From Salpingoeca rosetta (lineage: Eukaryota > Opisthokonta > Choanoflagellata > Craspedida > Salpingoecidae): a DNA stretch of 10,614 nt. Below, piece after piece: positions 1-10,160 of the stretch; position 1 is the first letter of the stretch, and each line of letters starts with the position of its first letter. The DNA is taken from NCBI RefSeq assembly GCF_000188695.1, contig NW_004457740.1:360239-370852 (forward strand), given 5' to 3'. Made by a program: the position numbers and the translations under genes. The notes under the pieces were generated by a model, which ran no database searches, was not told the origin of the DNA, and was given only the letters and a program-made list of their open reading frames with translations.

Positions 1-57
1 GTACACACGTGTACAAACGCACACAACACCGCAGGAAGCAGGGGCAAAGCAGCGTAC
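1..57 (-). other. RPN1: RPN1 intron 7, 5' part
   Basis: Coding (minus) strand begins GTACGC directly after the exon ending QSED and then becomes TG-rich, like the other RPN1 introns. The acceptor and the remaining exons lie left of the window. Confidence 0.7.
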
Positions 58-2220
58 GTCTTCAGACTGCTCGTCGACGGGGAACGGGGTGTTGACCTGC
101 ACGTCAGCGGCGCCCTCTGGAAGGACAACGCGCACCTCGGCCTCATCAACAACCTGGTTGTCAAACACGTGGCCCTGGCGTGGCGAAGGCGTGGCATTGG
201 GAGCGAAAGGGGGGAGGAGTGTTTGCACAAGGAGAGATTGGAAGGTTGAAGGTGCTCTCAAGGTGAGAAACAGGCAGGCATAGAGAGATGCAGATGGAGA
301 GAGGGGGGAGGTGCGGAGAGGGATATGCAGATGGGAGAGCGCGCACGATGATGTACCGATGGAGAGCGCACACGATGATGTACCGATGGAGTGCGCTACG
401 GGATGAAACCAACACTGCACACACACACACACGCATGCACACACACACACACATGCACGCATGCACGTACCACAAAGCGGGTGGACATGACGTAGGTGGA
501 GCCCTCAGTGCTGAGAATCTCGCCGGATGGAACGTCGTACGCGAGCGAGTACTGCGTCTTCCAGCCGCCAAACAGCGGGAAACGGGGCTGGATCTCAACG
601 ATCACCGCATCCTCCTCCTCCTGCCAAAACACAACGACGCCAGAATAACAACAGTCACGCATGCATCGTGAGGCCAAGAGAAAAAAAAAGCACAATGCAC
701 AGCACGGTGCAAACAGCAGCACAACGCACAACGCAAAATGCAGCAAATGCGAGGACACGCAACATACGCGGAGGTTGCTTGTGGAGATGTTGCCAATGAC
801 GTCACGGTAGTTGACACCGGAAGCCGCTGCCGGCAGACGCGTCGTGAACGACCGCAGCGCTGTCCGCCCAGCACGCGGATCCCGCTGCAGATCAAGGCGC
901 GAAAACTCCCCCTGGTGTGTGCGTGGGTGTGAATATCAGGACACCAGCAAACCAAAGATGCGACGAAAATGCTGTCTCCACAAAACCCCGCGCGCACACC
1001 CGCTTCATGTTCTCATTCACATGATCATGTGTTCACCCACCATCGATACTAAAATCCCCCAATCCCAAGCACCTCCATCTCTCCCACTGTCTCACTGTAT
1101 CACTGTCTCACTGTCTCACTCACTCTCACCAACACGAACACACACACACACCACAAGCTTGGCGCCGGAATGGACGATGGTGATGTCCTCGGAGATGGAC
1201 GCGTAGCCCCAGTGCGACACGGTCACTTCGCGGACCAACTTGGTCACGGTCAGGAACGGCGTGTAACTCTCAAAGTGCACGCTGAGGTCCTTGTGTGCGT
1301 TGGCCTTCACATCCGTGTATGGGCCATACGACAGCTCCTGGCCCTTGTTGGAGTACGGCTTGGACTGCACGTGGATGTGTGTGCGCGTGTGTGTGTGTGT
1401 GGTTGTGATTGTGGTGAGGAGTGATTTTTGGTCGCGGTAAATGAACGGGTTTGGGAAGCAAGAGGAGTGAGTTGTTGAAAGAGTCAGCGCCAGGGGTCTT
1501 GCTGACACCGTTGCTCACATTCATGCACAGTAACACAGGAATCGCTTCTTGTGTGTTGAACAGCACACACACGCACACGCACAACACACACACACGCACA
1601 CACACACACAACACATAGGCACGCACAACACATACACGCACACAACACATAGGCACGCACCTTTGTAAACGACTCGAGACGGCCCGGCACCACAACGGAC
1701 GTCTTCTGCGTTGTGGTGGGATACTCGGAGGCAAAGTACAGGTTTCCAGTGAACTTGACAAGCTGATCGTCCTTCTGATGAATCCTGCATGACCCAAGCC
1801 ATGCAGTTGGCGTGTGGTGGTGGCACAGCATTGTGAGGTGTCGCCGAAATCCCAAAGCACAGATGCAGGGCGCAGCAGTGTAATACCAACACCCAACCAA
1901 ACATAGTTAACACCCTGCAGTATTCCGCCCACCAACACACACACACAAGCACACAAACAAGCCAAATACACACAAACACGCACAAGCATGCAAGACACAC
2001 ACATAAGCACGCAAGACACACCACAACACCCCCACTTACTCTGTGGGGAACGGCTTCTGGGCGTGGGTGTACACCTGGGTGATGACAAGGTTCACACTCT
2101 TGCCGGCAGCGATGTTCACTTGCACAGCACCATCACGCACGGGCAGCTCATCGTCACTATCCTCAAACTGCATGTGTGTCATGTGTAATGTGCGTGAGTG
2201 TTGTGTGTGAGTGGTGCGTG

Positions 2221-2275
<55 letters not shown>

Positions 2276-2713
2276 GGATGTGTTTTGCACAGTGTGTTGG
2301 CATGATTGTGTCACTGACAACCCAAAAGCTTGACGGACACAAACACACACAAGTATACACACACACACAAGTATACACACGCAAATACACACAAATATAC
2401 ACACGCAAATACACACACATAAAACACACAAATACAATCACGAACACACACACAATACACAGACAAGACGACATCACACCTTGGCGGAGACAAAGGCGAG
2501 GACGCCGTCAATGTTGGCATCCGAGACTTGGTACGCGTGGACGGCAGCAGATCCGGTGTTCTTCACCGTCACCTTGGCCTCCACGTTGGTCAGGTGCGTT
2601 TGTGCGTTGATGGTCCGCGTCACATCCTCGTTCACCAAGGAAGCGCCAGTGCCCACAGCACCCACAGCCAGCACCACTGCCAGCACAGCCCACACTCCAC
2701 TGTTCCGCCACAT
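58..2713 (-). CDS. RPN1: Ribophorin I, OST subunit 1 (N-terminal 370 residues; continues past left edge)
   Basis: Structural subunit of the ER oligosaccharyltransferase, which N-glycosylates nascent proteins beside the translocon. Seven coding exons on the minus strand: 2713-2480, 2167-2040, 1784-1661, 1364-1152, 911-768, 620-471 and 174-58. All have GT-AG borders and compatible phases, giving 370 residues; the animal protein is about 600, so the membrane segment and C-terminus lie off-window. Residues 1-24 look like a signal peptide (hydrophobic core about 7-20, likely cut near GTGA/S). Family hallmarks: LVNEDVTRTI after the signal, VYTHAQKPFP, YGPYTDVKA, VSHWGYASISED, EIQPRFPLFGGWKT and HVFDNQVVD. 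The sequon NIS at residue 274 sits where human ribophorin I carries a glycan (GNVST). The start at 2713 has a purine at -3 and begins the signal peptide. The exon 4 donor could be 3 nt earlier (ending KL rather than KLV); KLV aligns without a gap. The gene is head-to-head with UAP56. Confidence 0.95.
335..396. repeat. 27-bp tandem duplication in RPN1 intron 6
   Basis: Two near-identical copies (one difference) of a 27-bp unit containing GATGATGTACCGATG, with a partial third start, inside intron 6 (175-470). Confidence 0.8.
417..463. repeat. (CA)n tract at RPN1 intron 6 donor
   Basis: CA-rich on plus, hence (TG)n on the transcribed sense, beginning about 7 nt inside intron 6 after donor GTACGTGC (470). 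Confidence 0.85.
1081..1130. repeat. CTCACTGT-type short tandem repeat in RPN1 intron 4
   Basis: About five imperfect 8-9 bp copies of CTCACTGT on the plus strand, in the middle of intron 4 (912-1151). Confidence 0.75.
1561..1660. repeat. CA-rich tract with duplicated splice-donor segment, RPN1 intron 3
   Basis: CA-rich on plus and TG-rich in the sense. The segment CACAACACATAGGCACGCAC occurs twice, 32 bp apart. The copy ending at 1660 forms the intron 3 donor GTGCGTGCCT. Confidence 0.8.
1935..2025. repeat. CA-rich tract, RPN1 intron 2
   Basis: CA-rich on plus with imperfect AAGCACGCAAGACACACA-like units near 1980-2025. It lies donor-proximal in intron 2 (1785-2039) and is TG-rich in the sense. 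Confidence 0.75.
2225..2274. repeat. Perfect (GT)25 microsatellite in RPN1 intron 1
   Basis: Fifty uninterrupted bases of GT on the plus strand. In RPN1 sense it is (AC)25, near the acceptor of intron 1 (2168-2479) and opposite in orientation to the donor-proximal TG tract. Confidence 0.97.
2338..2462. repeat. CA-rich tract, donor side of RPN1 intron 1
   Basis: CA-rich on plus with repeated ACACAAGTATACACAC and ACGCAAATACACACA units; TG-rich in the sense. Confidence 0.8.
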
Positions 2714-2990
2714 CTCTTCGTTTGTTTGACTTTCGGCTGTCGTCTCTCTGCCAGTGGAAGTCCTTGCGTTTCGTGAATGATACCTTTAAATTTCTCCGCT
2801 ATTGCTGGAGCACCAAAAGTCGCCCTCCAGTGATACAAAACAAGCTCAGGCAAAAGGCAAACCAACCAGTGCAGGTGAACGACCGCCACCGCCAGTGCCA
2901 CAAACCACGCACACACAAAGACAACGCAAGACACCCGACGACACCACTCGACCTCACCAACCCCCCCCCCCGCTTCCAAGCACACCAACC
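2714..2990. promoter_or_regulatory. Bidirectional promoter region between RPN1 and UAP56
   Basis: These 277 bp separate the divergent start codons of RPN1 (minus, 2713) and UAP56 (plus, 2991), so both 5' UTRs and core promoters must fit here unless upstream non-coding exons exist. There is no clear TATA box; the only A/T-rich core is TTTAAATTT near 2784-2792. A run of 11 C lies at 2961-2971, 19 bp before the UAP56 start codon, probably in its 5' UTR. Promoter activity is inferred from position only. Confidence 0.6.
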
Positions 2991-5900
2991 ATGGCTGACG
3001 TTGTAAGTGAAGAAGACAACCATGATGAGGGCTAGCAGCACCCCGCTTCTCCTCCTCCAAAGATATCGCCACGCACTGCCCTCTTCCTCCTCTTCGTACC
3101 TCTCTGTTGCTCCTTTGCTCGTCGCGGGCGGCGGGCGAAACCGTGATTCGCGGACACAGCACCGATGTTGATGGTTGTTGGATGTTGATGACCACGGTGA
3201 TGGTGGTGATGATGGTGAGGTTGGAAGACAATGTTGGTCGGCGGTCCAGAGTGCGGATAGCTGTGCCAATCCGTTGAAACGCGACGCCCCCCCCCCCCCC
3301 GCCTACATTGGGCTTAACGGGTGGGCCGCGGCAGCAGCTTGTCACCTGCCTCCTGCATCATCCAACATGTTGAATGGCGATGTTGAATCGCTGAACCGCC
3401 ACAGCATATATATATATACCTCACGGCAGCAGCGGTCTCAACAGCACCAGTCGCGGTCGCAACACCAGCCACAACATCAACAGTCACCACACCATGACAG
3501 CTGCACGCATACCCTTGACAGCACCAGCATTGTGTGTGCCAGAGCGCTTTCTTTCTTCTTTCGCGCACGGCAGGGACCAACCGTTGCTTCTCCTCTTTCG
3601 TTTTCCCACTTTCTCCCGTGTGAGGCTCAGCGGTTGCGATTGCTGGACACGCTGTTCGTGGGCTTTGTACCGCACCGGCATGCTTGCATGCATGGTGGTG
3701 CTGCAATCAAGACGAGGAGGACGTCACGATGCTGGCCCGTGTCCATTGAGTGCACGTCGCTTCTTTCGTCCTCTCCTTGCCTCAAAAGCCAATGTGCGTG
3801 GTGTGGCGCGGCGTGGGCGTGCGCGCATGCGCAGTAACCACCACAACAGCACCGTTTTCCAACACACGCCTGCTGCTTCTCTCTTACCCTCTGTCGGTCT
3901 CCTCTCCCCTCCCCCGCCCGCACCCCATTCATTTGGCATGTCGTGTCGTGTGCTGCCACAACCACGTGCACGTCATCCTCCCTTTCTTGGTGTCCTTGTT
4001 CTTTTTCCCTTCACGTGCAAGCACGCACCTGCTGGCTGTCACACACCAACCACAGCAAGACGATACGTCCCGCACGCGCTGAATGAAAGAAAGACGCCAT
4101 CAGCAACCGTTTACTGAAACAGCACCAGCTATGCCAACACTGACACAACACTGAACTGCCCTCTCCCCACTCGCTACGAGGCGGCACCATCCAAGCCTCG
4201 ACGCCGCCCTCCGCTTCCATCTTTTCCCTTCTCTCTCATCTATGTTGTCCCTCTTTTCATCTCACCCAAACATACCCTCTTCTCCCCGTCTTCCACAACA
4301 CCATTATCACCATCAACAACCCACGAATATCCCGCAACGACTCGGCCTTCCTCCCTTCCTTCCTTCGTTTCGCCAGGTTGAGGACGAAGTTCTTACCGGC
4401 TACGACGAGGACGTCGAGCAGACGACCGTTGCCGACCTCGAGGCCGAGAAGCCAAAGGACGTCAAGGGCTCCTACTCTGGTCTCCACAGCGCTGGTTTCA
4501 AGGACTTTTCCCTCAAGCCCGAGCTGCTGCGCGCCATCCGCGACTGCGGTTTCGAGCACCCTTCTGAGGGTACGTGTGTGTGTGTGTGTGGTTTGTATTT
4601 GTTTACGTTGCGCCTGTGTTGTGCTCGTTGCATTCGGTAATGCCGACTGAACACCACAGCTGCCACAGCAGCTGTCTTTGCCCCCACTCGCTTCGTTTTG
4701 CGTTGTTGTGGCTCACCCCCTCCCCCCCCCGGCGTGTGTTCGTGTCCAACACAACAGTCCAGCAGGAGTGCATCCCTCAGGCGCTGATTGGCACAGACGT
4801 CATCTGCCAGGCCAAGAGTGGTATGGGTAAGACTGCCGTCTTTGTCATCTCCGTGCTTGACCAGCTCAAGCCCGTTGATGGCGAGGTCAGCTGCCTCGTC
4901 CTCTGCCACGCCCGCGAGCTGGCCGATCAGATCCACAAGGAGTTTGAGCGCTTCGCCGCACACATGAGCCCCACTGTCCGCAGTGAGGTCTTCTACGGTG
5001 GCATCAAGCTTTCCTCCAACATTGAGAAGCTCCGCAACCCACCGGTACGGTTGACGCTCTTGCTTGTCTGTGTGGTGGAGGCACAACTTTGATCCATTGC
5101 GCTTCAATCCAATGAGCGTCACCTTCACCGCATGTTCTCACCCCTCCTCCCACTCCCCCGACCGCCTTGCCTTGCCCTTGGTTGCTGATTACAGCACGTC
5201 GTTGTGGGCACCCCTGGCCGCCTGTACCATCTCATGGAGGAGGGCCACCTGAAGCTTGGCAACGTCAAGTTCTTTGTCATTGACGAGTGCGACAAGGTTC
5301 TCAAGCCCGACGCCCGCTCCATCGGTTCGTTGCCCTCTGTTGCAAAGATCAGTGCATGGGGAATGTTGATGTGGTGCACGTCCACGCCTTGTGACGTTCT
5401 GTTGCCCTTTTGTAGCTGCTGGTTCCTCATCACAGTGCCGTCTTGGCACTCGCCCCCTTCGTGCCAACTTGCCGTCATATTCACACCACCAATTCCCCCT
5501 TTTGTATGCAACGTTACAGAGAAGGGCTCCGACGGCCTTGACATGCGCCGCAAGGTGCAGGCCCTTCACATGAAGTGCCCCCGCAACAAGCAAGTCATGA
5601 TGTTCACCGCCACCCTCGACAAGGAGACCCGTGGCCTCTGCCGCAAGTTTATGAACAACGTACGTGTATGTGTGTGTTTGGGAGTGGTTGTACTTGTGGG
5701 TTTGTCGTGTACGCGCGCGTGTCTGTGGTTGTCCTTCTGTGTGTGTGTGTGTGTGCGTTTGCGTGTGTGCTGCATTGCGCGTCCTGCAGACGAGCCTGGG
5801 TCATGCTCCGCCCCAACTCGCTCACTCACCAAACTGGCACATTCTCGTCAACACGACAGCCAATGGAGGTGTGCGTCGACGACGACGCCAAGCTCAAGCT

Positions 5901-6941
5901 TCGCAGCCTGAAGCAGTACTACGTGAAGCTGACTGAGGACGAAAAGACGCGCAAGCTGCTCGACCTCCTGGATGCGCTTGAGTTCAACCAGGTTGTCATC
6001 TTCCTCAGCTCCCAGGCCCGCGTCCGCGTCCTCGCCAAGCTCCTCGAGCAGGAGAACTTCCCCGTCAAGGCCATCCACGGTGGCATGCGCCAGGAGCACC
6101 GGTCAGTCTTGGCTGGTGGTGATGGTGCCCCTGAGTTTGTGACCGCTGCTTTGATCCCACCAGCATGGCCGGATGTGTGTGTGTGTGTGTGTGTGCGTGT
6201 GTCGCTTGTGCTAACTATGGACCATGTGTGTGTGCGTGTGTGTGTTGCTGTTGGTGTGTGCAGTCTGGAGAACTACCGCGAGTTTAAGAGCTTCAAGGCC
6301 CGCATCCTCGTGGCCACGGATGTGTTCGGCCGCGGCATGGACATTGAGCGCGTCAACATTGTCATTAACTACGACATGCCCGAGGACACCGACACATACC
6401 TGCATCGCGTAAGTTACCAAAGCCGACGACGGGGGCTGCTGTGATCTGATACGCTGTTCGGAGATTACGCTGTACTTTGCGAGCGTTGTGTGTCTTGTCT
6501 GCTTTTGTGTACGTTGTCTGCTTTCGTTCGCCTCACCACACGTTATCACCGCGGGGGCGTTGTGGTTGTTACATTTCAGGTTGCGCGTGCTGGTCGCTTT
6601 GGCACCAAGGGTCTCGCCATCACCTTTGTGTCCACGCCCGAGGAGGCTGAGATTCTCAACAAGACACAGGGCCGCTTCGACGTTGACATTGCGGAAATGC
6701 CCGCCACCCTCGACAAGTCCGAATACAGTACGTTTGTCGCACTCGTCTGTATTGGAGGGCAGAGGGCCGAGGCGGGATGTGTGTGTGCGTGTGTGTGTGT
6801 GTGTGTGTCATGTTGTTGCCTTTGCTTGCGTTCCATGTGAACGCGTGCGCGTTTGTTGGTGACTGGCGCTTACACGTTGTTTGTCACCTCCCCTGTGTGT
6901 CGCGTCATCTTCTCTCAACAGTGGCGGACGACGAGGCCTAA
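2991..6941 (+). CDS. DDX39B: DECD-box RNA helicase UAP56/Sub2 (complete, nine exons)
   Basis: ATP-dependent RNA helicase that helps load U2 snRNP during splicing and couples mRNA to TREX for nuclear export. Exons: 2991-3002, 4377-4569, 4758-5044, 5195-5324, 5520-5659, 5860-6101, 6264-6408, 6580-6727 and 6922-6941. All are GT-AG with matching phases; 438 residues, against 428 in human. The start (ACCATGG context) gives MADV joined to VEDEVL, matching the acidic family N-terminus. Motifs: Q-motif region [15 protein letters not shown]; motif I AKSGMGKT 87-94; Ia CHARELA; Ib TPGR 170-173; motif II DECD 194-197, diagnostic of this subfamily; motif III TAT 237-239 (normally SAT); FNQVVIF; motif [12 protein letters not shown] 352-362; motif VI HRVARAGR 382-389. 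Oddities: about 11 extra residues between DECD and LDMRR, and a short last exon encoding MADDEA. The paralogue DDX39A cannot be separated from DDX39B in a protist. Confidence 0.97.
3003..4376 (+). other. DDX39B: UAP56 intron 1 (1374 nt), no second gene seen
   Basis: Donor GTAAGT directly follows the fourth codon, and acceptor CGCCAG precedes VEDEVL. It is seven to nine times longer than the other introns of this gene (150-200 nt) and largely lacks TG repeats. It holds a run of 14 C at 3287-3300, an (AT)n stretch at 3406-3418, Q/H-rich CAG/CAA-like sequence around 3420-3490, and pyrimidine-rich sequence towards the acceptor. Long open frames cross it on both strands, but none resembles a known protein and none has the codon bias of the neighbouring exons. 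Confidence 0.8.
3287..3300. repeat. C14 homopolymer in UAP56 intron 1
   Basis: Fourteen consecutive C on plus; the exact length is prone to sequencing error. A C11 run at 2961-2971 lies just upstream of the start codon. Confidence 0.85.
6176..6261. repeat. (GT)n tracts in UAP56 intron 6
   Basis: Two TG-rich blocks on the sense strand, the second running directly into the acceptor TGTGTGCAG at 6255-6263. Similar tracts lie in intron 2 (4573-4591), intron 5 (5661-5770) and intron 8 (6778-6809). Confidence 0.85.
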
Positions 6942-7337
6942 GCTCGCTCAGCTCCCCGAGGCACCCGAATCTTGCAGCCGGCGCACACGTTCGCAGCTGC
7001 TTTTCCTTCTTCCTTGCCTATGCAGTCATTCAATTGACCGTGTTTGAATCTCTCAACCCCGTGATGTTCTGTCTTCCTTCTCCCTTTTGTCCCCAACGCA
7101 TGAAGGCTTACGCGGCCACTTCTCGCGCATCGTGGCTCCCTCGCGGTTGATGCCCTTGGATCGTGTTCTGGTTGTTGTCTGTTCTAGTTTCACTGGCTGT
7201 GCACTCCCCCACCCCCGTTTATGTTCTGAAAAAAGCAATACAAGACACAACCCTCTCCTCCCGTGTACGCACGCTCTCCTGCAACAACGTGATGGAATGT
7301 AACACGACACGACAACAACACACAACGCTGGTTGCTG
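6942..7337. other. Tail-to-tail interval between UAP56 and NAT9 (both 3' UTRs)
   Basis: 396 bp separate the UAP56 stop (TAA, 6939-6941) from the NAT9 stop (TAG on minus, 7340-7338). No AATAAA is present on either strand. Weak polyadenylation hexamer variants are AATACA at 7237-7242 on the plus strand and CATAAA on the minus strand (7223-7218). If these are used, the two transcripts would overlap slightly at their 3' ends. No gene is seen here. Confidence 0.5.
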
Positions 7338-8963
<1,626 letters not shown>

Positions 8964-9109
8964 CGTCTTTGTTCCTCAGCACAGCAACAATGACCGCGGG
9001 CGACACGCAGAACGAGGTTTGAACTGCGCATGACCGCGGTCTGCGCACCCATCGAATCGCAAAAAGAAAAAAAAACGGGGGGGAAGAAGGATAATCACCA
9101 GAGCAAGCA
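8964..9109. promoter_or_regulatory. Upstream region of NAT9
   Basis: Sequence immediately upstream of the NAT9 start on the minus strand, expected to hold its 5' UTR and promoter. It contains an A-rich run followed by G7 near 9061-9082 and no recognisable TATA box. If the plus-strand candidate starting at 9110 is real, this is a second divergent promoter. Assignment by position only. Confidence 0.35.
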
Positions 9110-9763
9110 ATGAAGGAGAGAAGGAGAGGCGACAAAGCAAGCGCAAGCAGCGACAACGAATGGCCAGGCACGCGAATCGCACGGCCAGCAAGAGAGCAAG
9201 AGGACGACGGCATGGAACACGCATCATTGTTATCATATCCAGCGCACGAACAGATGAGCGGAGAGACAATGAAGAGGGCGAAGGCGAGGGCAAGAGCAAG
9301 GCGGACGCCAGCACGCGGGAGACATCCGTTCCGGCGCAGTTCCACGAGTTTGTTGGTTGGAGCGTCCAGAGTCATGGAACGGTGCGAGTCGCAGTCCGTT
9401 CAACCAGGTGCGTCGTGTATGTGTGCGTGTGCATGTGTGTGTGTGTGTGTGTGCGTGCGCGCGTGTGCATGTGCGTGTGCGTGTGCGTGCGCGCGTGTGC
9501 ATGTGCGTGTGCGTGTGCGTGCGCGCGCGTGTGCGTGTGTGTGCATGTGCGTGTGTATGCGTGAGCGACGAGTTTGGGTCCATTCTGATGCCATCGTTCA
9601 CAACCACAACACAGGGCGTGACTGGCTGTCTGACTGACTGAATGCATGGCACCCGAACCGACAACGAGTGGCGTGGTAACCCCCACAACATACCTTCCTC
9701 CTGCCAGCCCAACGGACCGACAGGAAGGATGGCGACCTCATCCGGGTCCAGAAGAACGCGTGA
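9110..9763 (+). CDS. Possible small plus-strand gene, frame uncertain
   Basis: I do not recognise this product and am not sure it is coding. The evidence is a consensus 5' splice site CAACCAG/GTGCGT (exon end 9407) followed at once by TG-rich sequence, as in most donors of the three recognised genes, on the plus strand. The minus strand has no AG acceptor anywhere in 9043-9584, so a minus-strand internal or terminal exon is unlikely there. A frame opening at ATG 9110 stays open to 9407. It can join an acceptor at 9707 (pyrimidine-rich CTTCCTCCTGCCAG), giving a last exon ending DGDLIRVQKNA and TGA at 9761-9763. It can also join an acceptor at 9614, ending GRDWLSD. A second frame from ATG 9160 is also open. 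The predicted protein is basic and low in complexity. It could equally be a non-coding transcript. Confidence 0.25.
9414..9563. repeat. 150-bp perfectly alternating purine-pyrimidine tract
   Basis: Every base from 9414 to 9563 alternates purine and pyrimidine. It is GT-rich with GCGCGC cores and a repeated GTGCATGTGCGTGTGCGTG segment. Such sequence has classical Z-DNA potential. Confidence 0.9.
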
Positions 9764-9992
9764 GCCCTTCTGGAGCACCAGAGTGTGCCGCCAGACCATC
9801 CAGGCTAGAGGCCCAGATGGTGCCGATGCTGTGTAAGGCAAGGTTCATCACACGTGCATGAGACTTGTGTGAGGGGCGTTAGTGAGGGGATTCTGCTTGA
9901 ACAAGCAACGGCAGTCATCTGCAACAACCACGACAACAAGAGCAGCAGCACGAAGATGAACGCAGCAGCAGCAGCAACAACAACAACAACAA

Positions 9993-10048
<56 letters not shown>

Positions 10049-10160
10049 TCATCCCACGTTTGCTATGCTCCATTCGCGACACATGCGGCGCGACACTGTC
10101 ACCAGCCCGTTATCCATATCAGGACCGTCCGGCTCGGAGGACCCACGCCACGGACCAAGC
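9764..10160. other. Probable intergenic/3' UTR interval with CAG/CAA repeat
   Basis: Nothing recognisable as a gene. It lies between the candidate plus-strand stop (9763) and the candidate minus-strand stop (10161) and contains the 28-triplet CAG/CAA tract. Several frames on both strands are open by virtue of GC content and the triplet repeat, with no homology I can name. One minus-strand frame over about 9707-9841 (containing TLVLQKGSRVLLDPDEVAIL) is the best-looking alternative coding stretch, but it does not chain to other exons with canonical sites. Confidence 0.4.
9963..10046. repeat. CAG/CAA triplet repeat, 28 units
   Basis: Order on plus: CAG x4, CAA x8, CAG x6, CAA x1, CAG x9, followed by CATCAT. 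The CAG frame has a TGA two codons before the repeat, so it is not an obvious polyQ protein; minus-strand transcripts would carry CUG. Confidence 0.95.

Noticed and set aside
3406..3418. ATATATATATATA as a TATA box for an internal promoter
   Set aside because: Simple AT repeat with no supporting initiator or open frame downstream; microsatellite is the simpler reading.
3175..3837. 220-codon plus-strand open frame inside UAP56 intron 1
   Set aside because: Low-complexity, compositionally odd translation with no recognisable motif; it lies wholly within a well-supported intron of the same strand.
5790..5859. Alternative acceptor CGTCCTGCAG before UAP56 exon 6
   Set aside because: Using it puts the following exon out of frame; the acceptor at 5859 gives [12 protein letters not shown], matching the family.
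9233..9841. 202-codon minus-strand open frame
   Set aside because: Half of it is translated CA repeat (His-Thr-Ala-Arg runs), and the minus strand lacks acceptors to splice the repeat out. The first part is kept only as an uncertain observation.
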